In this document: positions 54,816-64,000 of the stretch, in pieces
Layout of the letters: each line of letters begins with the position of its first letter
Numbering within the stretch: the stretch's first letter is position 1
Assembly: GCA_963682025.1 (NCBI GenBank)
Contig: OY821519.1
Location: 1,220,001-1,284,000, forward strand
Direction of reading: 5' to 3'
DNA from: Cordilura impudica
Taxonomy: Eukaryota; Arthropoda; Insecta; Diptera; Scathophagidae
Length of the DNA: 64,000 nucleotides
The notes under the pieces: model-generated
Database searches by the model: none
Seen by the model: only the letters and a program-made list of their open reading frames with translations
What the model was told of the DNA's origin: nothing
Position numbers and translations under genes: made by a program

Positions 54816-55059
54816 TTATATAAAAAACCAACATTGTTTCTATAAATACACAATAAATAAGAAATTATAAAATATACGAAAGTTTGTTTGATATTAGGAT
54901 TTAAAGGTAGGATACACTGTGCAACTGCCCGAACTTTGGTGTACAGTGTAACTGAACAATTTGGGGGTGTTTGAATGCGGTTTTGTTATTCATACATTTT
55001 TAATCGTACTTTATCTATTTAAATTATGACTGAAAAAAATAAAAATAACGGTTCCTCTG
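54816..55059. other. AT-rich interval, no gene recognised
   Basis: Nothing supportable. Confidence 0.4.
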
Positions 55060-55099
55060 TAACGGATGGTATTGGTTGATATTTGAAGGCAGCAAATCC

Positions 55100-55275
55100 T
55101 ATTGCGCTAGTTATAACAGTGCACTATTTATCAGACAAACAAACGGACAGACGGACATCGCAATATCCACTTGAGTTGCTATATGGGGGGGTCTCTGGTC
55201 TCTAATACATTTATCGATGCCTTACAAATGGAATCACAAACGGAATGTTATACACCCTCACACTGTGGTGTTTAT
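55100..55275 (-). mobile_element. Diverged mini-me-like element end
   Basis: ACAAACGGACAGACGGACAT, then about 110 bases later GTTATACACCCTCACACTGT with GGTGT, has the same plan as the 5' part of the Helentron-like family ((GTCY)n, spacer, nested CCACxxxGTGG hairpin and TATACCC). The sequence is different, so it is probably a separate subfamily. Confidence 0.45.
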
Positions 55276-56703
55276 GGATTATGTAACATGCAAAGAAACT
55301 GCCATATTTTTCATTTGATATTCCATTAAGTCATTAGTAATTTGAAATCATTAGTAATTTTAAAGAAAGTTGGCTTCTAAGGCGCATTAAGCCTTTTTGA
55401 AATTATAATTGAGGTGACCTTCAGAGTTGCGCAGTCAACCACCTCGAATTAGTTACAAATTTGAACTGATTTTAATATTTGTTTAATGTGTGAGTGCAGT
55501 CTAAAACCTATATTTAATTACTAATGATTTGAGATTTTTTTTGGGAGTAACCATTTAGAACAAGTTCCATGAACTAGTTTTAGAATATTAATTTTGCCGC
55601 GGTACTGTTTTTCTAAAATTGTACCTTTAAAAGGCTGTGTTTTCATACGTATGTACAAATCGTTCCTTGATTTTTTATCGTTTTATGACTTTGGATATTT
55701 TTCACTCATAAATAACGTTTTAATTTTGTTTATGTATATCCAACACACACACACACTTTTGTCATAAATACATACAAATTGTTTTCGCTTTTTTACTGTG
55801 GATTTAAATAAAAAAAAAATAACTGTTTTTATTTAAAAATCAGCTTTGAGCGTAATTATATTTTATGTAGAATATTTTCTCTTATTACTGTTATTGTTTT
55901 CCATGGTAAACATCATTCATTTTGTGTTGTAGTCGAAAACAAAAACAAACTTTCAGCTTGTTGCTGTTGCAGCTTTTTCCTTTTAATCGTTTATAAAAGT
56001 ATATGTATGTATGTATGTGTGTGGTACTCGTATATATATATAATGTTTTGGTGTGTTGTTGTTTTATAAATTTTTTTTTTATTACCAACAATAGATTTTT
56101 CTTTGTGTTCCCGGTGTCGCCTTAAATAACGCCTTTATGTGGCTATAAACCATTATACAACTACGACTACCTACTCGTACCTACATACCCACCTAACTAC
56201 GAGTACCCACAGACATCCCTGCATACAAAATAAATACAGTTTTGTTACAATTTAGTATTTGCTAAAGGCAGCTCTTAGTTTTTACCCAGTGCTTGCTTTG
56301 AAACTCTTTTGTATTTATTTCTCTAGTAGTTTTTAATAATAGAGAGAACAAAAAGCGGGGCTTTTGCCACATTGTTTTTAATAAATAACAAATTCAAAAA
56401 GTTGCTCTTTTGTTTCTATGTTTGTATGTTAGTATGTGTGTGTATTTATGTATAAAAATTGGTTGATATTTAAAACTTCTTTAAACATGCCGCTGACGAC
56501 TACATTTATACTTTAAGCAGCTTGAAATGCATCAGATGTACACATATGTATATATGTATGAGTATGTACAACACGTACGAGGATCTATAACGATAAAAGC
56601 GCTCTTTGCACAAAGTGTAAAATATGTTTGTCAGGTTTCTTTTTTTATATTAAACTCAAAGTTTAAAACATTTCTATGGAAAACTGTTTTCTTAAAATAA
56701 ATA
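55276..56703. other. AT-rich interval, no gene recognised
   Basis: Simple CACA, TATG and TA runs, and several TACTCGTA-like words (56027, 56172, 56200). No gene. Confidence 0.5.
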
Positions 56704-57485
56704 CACTTGCTAGAAAAAGTGTCCATACACTTGATGAAAATTTTAAATATTATTAAAAATTTGAATAAAATATTTTATTAAAAATCTTTTTCCATTGAAT
56801 CATTGAGTATTTTACTTGTTTTTCAAAAAACTAAAGGGACGTTTCTATTTTACTTGTTTTGCTTACAATGCAAAAAACGCTGTATTGCAACTATAAGTGC
56901 TAAAAAAGTATTCGTACATTTACAATTTGGGAAATGTCAAGAATTATGCAACGGCACACAGGCCTGTTACATCGATCTTAGTTTAGTATAAGATAAAGTT
57001 GTTTGTATAAAGTCAATTTGACCTAATTATATATCTTTTGGAAGCTATGTCTTAAGATGAAATCGGTGCTGACGAGAGAAAAATTATCTTTATTATTCAA
57101 AACAACAAATCGTTCTGGTTGCTCTTCCCTAACTATCTGAGCGCGAAAATGCGAACTATTTGGCGTTAGTGAAAGAAAATCTTAGAATTACTGCTTTCCA
57201 AATTAGTTCTAAAATGATAGGCAATATGGCGTTTGTAATGGATCAAATTGGATACATAAGCATTTTAAAATAAATTTTAAAGCAAAGCGCACAACAAACC
57301 TGATCTTAGTACCATAAAGCATTTGTGGGATCTACTGGAGTTTAGAAGAGGTGAACTTAAAATAACCATAAAGGAAATAAGTAAAGGATATCCTACAAGT
57401 TCCAAACTTAAACACTACTAAGCGTAAATTTAGTTGTTTTGTATCAATATATAAATGTACGATTACTTTTTCCAGTCAATTTTTT
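56704..57485 (+). pseudogene. Tc1-like element remnant with transposase C-terminus
   Basis: The left end CACTTGCTAGAAAAAGTGTC and the right end (reverse complement, about 57485-57455) TTGACTGGAAAAAGTAATCG are imperfect inverted repeats of the CTGGAAAAAGT type seen in some Tc1 families. Near the right, the plus strand reads PDLSTIKHLWDLLEFRRGEL (about 57293-57352). It corresponds to the Tc1 block P-D-L-N-P-I-E-H-L-W-D, but the catalytic Glu (normally IEHLW) is Lys here. The rest is scrambled by indels. It is an old, dead copy of a different Tc1 lineage from the one at 14.3 kb. Confidence 0.68.
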
Positions 57486-58574
57486 CAAAAGTTTTTTACC
57501 GGCATAAAATTTGTTAAAGGCAATTTAATAAATTAAAAAAAATAGTTTAATAATTTTTTCTTATTTAGTTAATTTTTTCTTATCTATTTTTCGTAGTATG
57601 ATAGTTTTAATTTTGGGGGTACGGATGCATTTTCTGGTAAGTGCATCTCAACGCTGTGTTTTTTTTAACACGACTACGAAAAAGAGTGTTAAATGCTAAT
57701 CGTATTGTTTGTAACAATCTAAAGAGACTAAAATTTATTGTAAAATCAAATTAAGCCATCAATATTTTATTGAATTTCATGCTTAAATATCATCACTTGG
57801 ATTCGTTTTAAAATGCAGGACAAATCATACTAAGCAACAAAACATTTAATTTCCAACTAGTTTTTTTTAATATATTGTCGTCTTCTAAACTCGAAATTAG
57901 CAAAAGCAATCACAAGCGATATGAATAGGTCTAAAAAAGGTCCATTCAAGACCAAAAAATATACAGTCCAAATTTTAGTAAAATATGTCCTTCAACTGTG
58001 AACTTTTTTGTTATTATTAGAAAAAGTAACCACACACAACCGAAAATTGATCTCGATACATATAACAAGTACCCTGGATCTTATGTGGAGGAGTGTGAAA
58101 TTTGGCATAGTTATAGTTCATATGGAGGAGAAGTGCAGAAAGATTAATTTTATAAAATAAAATATTTATTTTTTACGTAACGACATGCAAATGCGAATGA
58201 TTTAAATCTGTATGTGATGCGGCTGATTTAATTTGGTCTATTCCAAACATTTACATATTATAAAATTAATATTTATGATTTACATATATTAGTGAACTGC
58301 AGCTTGCTGTTGTAAAAAGAAAATTGTGTAGCAGCTGTGTGATTTTTTTTTATTTAAACTATCATCGTTAACTATTAAAAATATATAAATAAATTTTTTT
58401 ATACATTGTTTGAGATACAACTAAATATCATTGCAGCAAATATAAACTAATCACAATATAAGAAAAGTGGTGATTAGAAATTTACCGTTTTATGGGAAAA
58501 GGATAGAATAACCCAATTGAAGATGTATAAGAAATTTTTAATTAATTCTTCAAACTGAAGTTTTCAGAAAGATT
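57486..58574. other. AT-rich interval, no gene recognised
   Basis: Nothing supportable. Confidence 0.5.
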
Positions 58575-59014
58575 AACTCTACAAATCTTATATATTCAAA
58601 GAACTTATGAAAATTAAAGTCAGTCCGCCTGGCCGTTCTATCCGGCCGATTTCCTTCGTTTTTCTTTTAAATGAAAGGTATTTAGACACATATATATCAT
58701 CAAGCATTGGAATTTACTCAACTCCCTCCTTACTCAAGTTATACATTTTTTCACGATTTTTTCAATATTTTCCTTCACTCAAACCTCTATAACTAGAGTT
58801 CTAATTAACGTAGGCTGTTGACATAAGTCTAAGAACACTCAGTGGATCAAGCTCTTTCTTTTGAGCTTAAATTCGTTGGATTTGAGGAAAGTTATGCGTG
58901 GACAATCAACTTTACTTTTACTGTACGTTAACTTCTCTTGGCAAATTTTGGTATTGTATTATAAAAGTTAATATAATATAATATAATGCTGCGGAGCAGC
59001 AGGGGTCCTCTAGT
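58575..59014 (-). mobile_element. RTE/SINE-like retroelement, copy 3 type
   Basis: On the minus strand it starts ACTAGAGGACCCCTGCTGCT followed by CCGCAGC. It ends GGCCAGGCGGACTGACTTT, with ATATATAAGATT about 30 bases further. This again shows the CTAG-start, TATA(A)GATT-tail plan. Read on the plus strand the same end could pass for a Helitron 3' terminus (hairpin GCTGCGGAGCAGC, ten bases, then CTAG followed by T). I cannot exclude that. Confidence 0.45.
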
Positions 59015-59446
59015 TTCTTATTAAATGCAATGTGAATTATTTAACTATCGCCTACACATGTTGAGTAGCTCTCAAATCAATTTTAAAATGTTCAGAAACA
59101 CCCTCAAATTTCGGAGTTACTCCGAAATAACCATTTTAGGGTAGGTTCGAGCACTTATGAACTCGTAACTCAGTTGATTGTAATCCGATTTTCAAATTTT
59201 AAACGCTTTTTGAAAGACAAGCAGCAGGTATTTCCAACCGTATAGATTTTATGTTATATTAATGAAATATGGATAGTAATTTTTATAGTAACATCTTAAT
59301 TTTTTTTATTTATTTATGTTTTTTTTACTTTGAGTTCTTTTTTTTTCTATAAAAGCATATATATTTTTATAAAAATTTTGAAATAGAATTTTATTACAAA
59401 TAAAATGAGCTTTAGTTTTTTTTTTAAATCGGGTAGTATGTATATA
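59015..59446. other. AT-rich interval, no gene recognised
   Basis: Nothing supportable. Confidence 0.5.
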
Positions 59447-59448
59447 TA

Positions 59449-59531
<83 letters not shown>
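59447..59531. repeat. (TA)n microsatellite, ~85 bases
   Basis: Almost pure TA/AT dinucleotides, the longest such run in the window. It directly replaces the missing outer ~75 bases of the transposon arm that begins at 59532. Confidence 0.95.
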
Positions 59532-59533
<2 letters not shown>

Positions 59534-60174
59534 TTAGTCCTATTGGATAGTAGTTTAGACACAATTTCTCAACAAGATCGGTCAAGATCTCTCTGAGTTA
59601 GAGGGGATCAAAATTTGACATTTTGGTCAAACAGGTGTTTATTCTCATCCATGTAACTTATTACCTTTGTTCTTAGAAAATTTTCTATCAAATAGTTTAA
59701 ATAGCTATTTCTTCAATATTTCGGAAAAAATACTTTAAAAAAAAAATTTTTTTTAGACTTTTTTTCTAAATCAAATCATTTTTGCCTTTTTTTTCAAAAA
59801 GGCCATTTTTTTTCTCATAAGAAAGCTTAGGATTTTTCCTTTAAGAGCTTTTTGGTCACTTAGTGGGATGCGAGTAGGATATCTATCAAAATAAACGTAT
59901 TGTAACTCAAGACAACGGTTTTTCAATTTTTCACAAATGCAATGTTTTGAATTTTTTCCTATTTGTGTGAAAAACCTTACAAATAAAACTCATACTGAGA
60001 AACTAGACAAATTAACCTTTCCGAAGGTATGTAACATACCTAACTAAAATTTCATACCCTCGATACTGTAATACCCAGAATATGTTAAACCCCCTTTCAT
60101 TGCGGGTTTTTTTGATGTATAAACATCTATACGCGCAGGGGGGTAAATTTCCATTTCACAATACAATCACAAAA

Positions 60175-60974
60175 CAAGTAAGAAAATTATAGTCGGTCTA
60201 GACCGACTATACAATACCCTATACCATGCGTTTAGAAACCCTATCTCTTAGGCCCAACTAACTGGACATAGAAAATAAGCAAAAACCAAATTTGAGTGGG
60301 ATTTTTATTAATTTTTTTGGCTGCAGATATTAAAAAGTTCATATCGGATGCTATATCTATATAGGGACTAGGTCCAAAAATGGACCGATCCTGATCATGT
60401 TTGGTAAAGTCTCTTGTATTTTGCAAAAATATATACAAACAAAATTTGAGAAGAATCAGTGCAATATTTTTGTTTTTTAATAGATATAAGTGAAGATCGG
60501 GAAGCAGCTCTATATGGGGTCAAAGGGATTATTTTTGGACTACTCATTAGTGGATGTAATGAACGCATACAAACCCAATTTGAGTAAGATCTATATGACA
60601 ATTTGGATCTTATGGCAATTTATGTCGATTTCATATGGGTAATTTGTATGGGGGCTAGGTCTGAACATGGACCGATTCTCACTAATTTCAATAGCGTTCA
60701 TCCCATGGCCGATAAAAGATTAAATACTAAATTTCATATTTGCGACCTGCAGTTTGATTACAAGCTTTACATGGACACACAGACGGACGGACGGACGGAC
60801 GGACGGACGGACGGACGGACGGACGGACGGACGGACATTGTTAAATCAACTCAGAAAGTGATTCTGATTCGATCGGTATAATTAAAGATGGGTCTAGGTC
60901 AAATATTTTTGGTTGTTACAAACAGCAGCACAAAGTCATTATACCCAAACCACATAGTGGTATAGGGTATAAAC
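60175..60974 (-). mobile_element. Helentron/mini-me-like element, copy g (nested)
   Basis: Minus-strand copy with both ends and the perfect palindrome, and the longest GTCC run (13 units, 60785-60836). It has a small deletion near 60720-60735 relative to copy a. It interrupts the nested repeat between CAATCACAA and AGTGTAACACG. Confidence 0.8.
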
Positions 60975-61083
60975 AGTGTAACACGTAGTAGGTGAGAGTG
61001 GACAGATAACGCTGTGTGACCTATGATTGTATTGGTGAAAAAATTGTGATATAACATTGTTTTTTTATGCCACTTTTTTAAGG

Positions 61084-61203
61084 GCGTCATCTATGTATCA
61101 CTTATGTATATACGTTTATATTGGGATATTTTTAACGTTTTACAGCAAAGGGTTGTTGAATTAGCTGAAACAGTTTTTGCTATAAGTGATACATAGATGA
61201 CGC
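61084..61203. repeat. 120-base unit with perfect 22-base inverted ends
   Basis: 61084-61105 and 61182-61203 are perfect reverse complements (GCGTCATCTATGTATCAC...). They flank about 76 bases. The homologous site at about 45300 lacks most of this, so it may be a tiny insertion or a hairpin expansion. Confidence 0.6.
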
Positions 61204-61305
61204 TTTCTGTTTGATTTTAAAAAATGACATAAAAAAATCTTTAATTACTAGATGTTTACACATCTTCCCTGTGATCGGACTCACATGATTTTTTTTTGTC
61301 AATCC

Positions 61306-62324
61306 TTACCGCGATTGCCTTAAATTGACTATGTGTCCCAATACAACAACTTCTTGCCTCTTAGGTGAATCTACCAATTGCCCGGAAACCACATTCATCA
61401 AAGAAAATTTGATCAACTCTTTAGATCGAGAATATATAGAGGAGGTCAAATTTGATTCTTGGAGTCAGACTGATAGATGCACATTGAAAACAATCATTTT
61501 AAATGTGGATGATTTTGTGGAAGAAATGTGTACAGGATTGCTAAACTTGAGAAACCATGACTTTTTAGTCAAAGAGTAATGGTCATTCTTCAAGGTTTTG
61601 AGGATACATTTGAAGTCTGGTGAATTCGTTATGTTCTTCAGAATGCCATACAAGCATTTCACTTCAATAACGACCAAGCAACTATATTCACAGTAGTTAT
61701 TTACTACATGAAAGATGAAAAACTGGAACACAAAAGTATGGAAATCGTATCCGACGATTTAAAACATGATACCGTTGCAGTTTATGAGTACCAGAAGAGA
61801 ATACTAAAATATCTAAAATCTAAATTTACAGTAAAGAAGCTATACTACGTTTCGGACGGAGCTCGTCAACATTTTAAAAACAAAAGTAGCTTGGCAAATC
61901 TTATGGCCCATGAAAAAGATTTTGGAATGCCAGCTGAGTGTCATTTTCATCCTACTGCTCATGGTAAAGGAGCATGTGATGGTATTGAAGCAAACCTTAA
62001 AAAAATGCAGCGAAGTATAGCCTCCAGTGCTCTCATCAAGATCGCATCTTAGATGCGACTGCTTTATTCCATTGGGCAAAGAATTATTGTAAAGAAACTA
62101 AAATAGTTTTTACTAGCAAAGAGGATCATCAGGAAACATTGAAAATACTGAAGAGCAGATTCGATGGTGCGGTAACAATGGATGGCAACGCTCAATACCA
62201 TGCTTTTATACCGCTTGTCGATGGAAGACTCAAGTTGAAAAAGTTTTCTGCCTCTATTCAATGCGATTTCATTCCAAAGCCAACAAATAAACCAGCAGCG
62301 AAATCAACAGCTGAACCTAGTTAA
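61306..62324 (+). pseudogene. Transposase of the long-TIR family, second decayed copy
   Basis: Parallel to 27181-28417 but broken differently. It starts in the middle at YRDCLKLTMCP and has LLGESTNCPETTF without the frameshift of the other copy. It then has a premature TAA at 61577-61579. A 31-base deletion near 61633 removes the DFAENY motif. The SDGARQHFKN block survives in 61708-62052. One A lost near 62000 (AACCTTAAAAAAATG) shifts the frame. The last part (62139-62324) then gives KSRFDGAVTMDGNAQYHAFI and LVDGRLKLKKFSASIQCDF, uninterrupted by the stop seen in the other copy. The two copies complement each other, which shows that one ancestral gene existed. It is not functional. Confidence 0.83.
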
Positions 62325-63218
62325 GAAAGGATTGACAAAAAACGCAGTAAATAAAAGCAACAAAAAAGCTGGATGAAAGACTGGGTATTTAAAAATTTAC
62401 AAGACTTAAATACTTCCTCAGCAACAATAAATTAAGTATAAAAATAGTTATGATATAAATGGATCTAATGCAATTAAGATTAAACTTTAATAAATTATTT
62501 ATCTTTTTATTTTTAATATTATTATTATATATTAATTTAATTATTATTACAAATAAATAAAAAATAATAATTCTTCAACATTTCTATAGAAAAAAAGTGA
62601 TTTTTTTCCTGAGGTTAACATATTCTGTGTATTACAGTATCGAGGGTATAAAATTTTAGTTAGTTATGTTACATACCTTCGTAAAGGTTAATTTGTCTAG
62701 TTTCTCAGTATAAGTTTTTTTTGTAAGTTTTTACACACAAAGAGGAACAAATTCAATATAGTGCATTTGTGTAGAATTGAAAAACCGTTGTCTTGAGTTA
62801 CAAAACGTTTATTTTGATAGATATCCCACTCGCATCCCAGGAAAAATCCTAAGCTTTCTTATGAGCAAAAAAAAATGCCCTTTTTGAAAAAAAGGCAAAA
62901 ATGCTTTGATTTAGCAAAAAAAAGTCTAAAAAAATTTTTTTTTAAGTATTTTTTTCGAAATATTGAAGAAATAGCTATCTAAACTTTTTGGGAGAAAATT
63001 TTCTAAGAACAATAGATAATAAGTTACATGGATGAGAAAAAACACCTGTTTGGCCAAAATGTCAAATTTTGATCCCCTCTAATTCAGAGAGATCTTGACC
63101 GATCTTGTTGAAAAATTGTGTCTAAACTACTATCCAATAGGACTAACCTTGGTGCAAATTTCATCCCGATCGGAAGACATCGGTTTCAAAAGTTGGTGCA
63201 CTTGACATGAAACCCCCC

Positions 63219-63359
63219 ATATATATATATGTATATATGTATATATTTGTGAAAGTAATTAAACTTTACTTGAAGAGCTTTAAATAGCACTTGATACCCC
63301 CAAGTGGAAAAAATTTAATTGAGAATAATTATTTTTTTTTATACTGAGATAACAAAAGA
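63219..63359. other. (TA)n edge and short AT-rich spacer
   Basis: A TATATATATATGTATATATG run next to the transposon end, then unassigned sequence that may be the start of the pseudogene that follows. Confidence 0.4.
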
Positions 63360-63365
63360 GATATG

Positions 63366-64000
63366 AGAGAGATGTTAATCTTATTCGGAATGCAAGGAGG
63401 CTATGCTAAATTTCCTTGCTATATTTGCGAATGGGACAGTCGTGGGAAAGATCAATACAAGCAAAAAAACTGACCATCAAGAACAATTTTTGAAAGTGGT
63501 AAGGAAAACGTCATAAAAATTCCACTAGTGAATACCAAAAAAATAATTTTGCCACCACTACACCTCAAATTGGGATACATGAAGAAGTTCGTGAAAAGCC
63601 TGGGTAGGGAAAGCGATGCCATTTTACACTTAAAATCAGTTTTACCATGAATAAGCGAAGCAAAAATAAAAGAAGGTACAAATGTTTATAGATTTCTAAC
63701 CATTTGTATTGTTTTTTTTTTATTTTTAGGTATTTTTGCTGGACCTCAAATCGCAAATTCATGCTTGGCGAAGAATTTACAATGAAATTAAATATTGTGA
63801 AAAAAGAGCATGGAGAAGCTTTATTAGTTTATGTAAAAGTTTTTGGGGAAATTAAAAATATGAAAATTATATAATGAATTTCTTGAGGTTTATGCAGAAA
63901 TGGGATGCAGAATATCAATAAAAGTTCATTTTCTGCATGCACATTTAGATTTTTTCCTTGAAAACCTAGGACAATTTAGTGATGAGCAAGGCGAACGATT
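63366..64000 (+). pseudogene. Intron-containing repeat-family protein pseudogene, partial at window edge
   Basis: The plus strand reads REMLILFGMQGGYAKFPCYI then CEWDSRGKDQY, a stop (TGA about 63471-63473), VNTKKIILPPLHLKLGYMKK, a second TGA near 63648, then ISEAKIKEG. A GT..AG intron of 54 bases (63676-63729) follows and, on splicing, gives KIKEGIFAGPQI in frame. After that come single-base frameshifts and finally ISIKVHFLHAHLDFFLENLG with FSDEQGER at the window edge. I know this block order (LGMQGGYTKFPC..C.WDSR, KILLPPLHIKLG, ISxKxHFLxSHLDxFPxN, EQGERFHQD) from highly repeated uncharacterised proteins of arthropods and Hydra, probably TE-encoded. The CxxC near the start could bind metal. 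Function is unknown. Confidence 0.72.
63676..63729 (+). other. Probable 54-base intron
   Basis: It starts GTACAAATG after GAAG and ends TTTTTTTTATTTTTAG before GTATTTTTGCTGG. A T-rich tract precedes the AG, and a CTAAC branch-site-like word lies at about 63696-63700. Removing it restores the reading frame across a block conserved in the family. The size is typical of short dipteran introns. Confidence 0.65.

Larger units (their letters stand above)
60113..61285 (+). repeat. GATGTRTAAACATC repeat family, copy 3 (nested)
   Basis: Ends GATGTATAAACATCTATACG at 60113 and, inverted, TAGATGTTTACACATC near 61264, continuing to CCCTGTGATCGGACTC. Blocks shared with 45238-45962 are TATACGCGCAGGGG, GATTGTATTGGTGAAAAAAT and CGCTTTCTGTTTGATTTTAA. 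It sits within the long-TIR transposon and contains Helentron-like copy g. It may be a DNA transposon, but its true outer limits are uncertain because homology with the 13.15 kb fragment runs past the palindrome. Confidence 0.6.
59532..63218 (+). mobile_element. Long-TIR DDE-type transposon, copy 3, with nested insertions
   Basis: The left arm (59532-60089) lacks its outer ~75 bases and starts at GGTTAGTCCTATTGGATAGT. The right arm (about 62613-63218) is complete, ending CATGAAACCCCCC beside (TA)n. The arms reach inward to GTTAAC/GTTAACATATTCTG, so the full inverted repeat is about 600 bases. The interior holds a second transposase pseudogene, but 60091 to about 61300 is foreign. That block is a GATGTRTAAACATC repeat, itself interrupted by Helentron-like copy g. 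Confidence 0.88.

Noticed and set aside
58988..59014. Helitron 3' terminus (hairpin GCTGCGGAGCAGC, then CTAG|T)
   Set aside because: The structure fits, but on the opposite strand the whole block has the start and tail of RTE/SINE-like elements seen elsewhere in the window. I prefer that reading at low confidence.
1..64000. tRNA, rRNA, snRNA genes and host protein-coding exons
   Set aside because: I looked for clover-leaf-like arms with GGTTCRANNCC boxes, conserved rRNA blocks and multi-exon conserved domains and found none. Subtle short exons of a large-intron gene cannot be excluded by eye.

Overview
The window looks like AT-rich, intron-poor intergenic or heterochromatic DNA from a higher fly (Diptera, probably calyptrate). 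This rests on the types of dispersed repeats, especially a (GTCC)n-bearing mini-me/DINE-1-like family, and on a 54-base intron in a repeat-derived pseudogene. The species assignment is inference. I find no convincing host protein-coding gene, no tRNA or rRNA gene and no CRISPR array. Every protein signal I can support is a decayed transposable-element (TE) protein. Most other open frames lie inside repeats or are chance frames in AT-rich DNA.

Layout. 0-5 kb: a Helentron/mini-me-like element, a degenerate repeat array, a foldback and a short RTE/SINE-like element. 5-8 kb: an internally deleted long-TIR transposon, then an inverted-repeat element holding an intact 134-codon frame. 8-16.6 kb: several MITE-like inverted-repeat elements, a Tc1 transposase pseudogene and two more Helentron-like copies. 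18-19.9 kb: a jockey-type non-LTR retrotransposon on the minus strand. 20-26 kb: two copies of a mobile element with an internal variable-number array, flanking a GC-rich island of minisatellites that includes a 33-bp array with a three-unit higher-order pattern. 26.6-29.3 kb: the best long-TIR transposon copy. 30-31 kb: a reverse transcriptase remnant joined to a piggyBac remnant. 31.5-34.1 kb: a Transib/RAG1-like element with matching ends and a 5-bp target duplication. 35.7-39.9 kb: a quiet stretch. 40-47 kb: Helentron-like copies, mariner fragments, a second non-LTR element and a low-complexity block. 47.7-54.8 kb: a third variable-number element, a Tc1-like TIR element, RTE-like pieces and a hAT-like fragment. 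56.7-57.5 kb: a Tc1 remnant. 59.5-63.2 kb: a third long-TIR transposon with at least two nested insertions. 63.4 kb to the end: an intron-containing TE-like pseudogene that runs off the window.

Three things stand out. The 31.5-34.1 kb element has ends that begin with CACAGTG, the sequence of the V(D)J recombination heptamer, next to transposase fragments of apparent Transib/RAG1 type. The long-TIR family has three copies at different stages of decay and a transposase I cannot place in a named superfamily. Two repeat families (GTCC runs; GTGACTGTGC arrays) carry internal tandem arrays whose unit number differs from copy to copy, so they spread and reshape microsatellites as they move.
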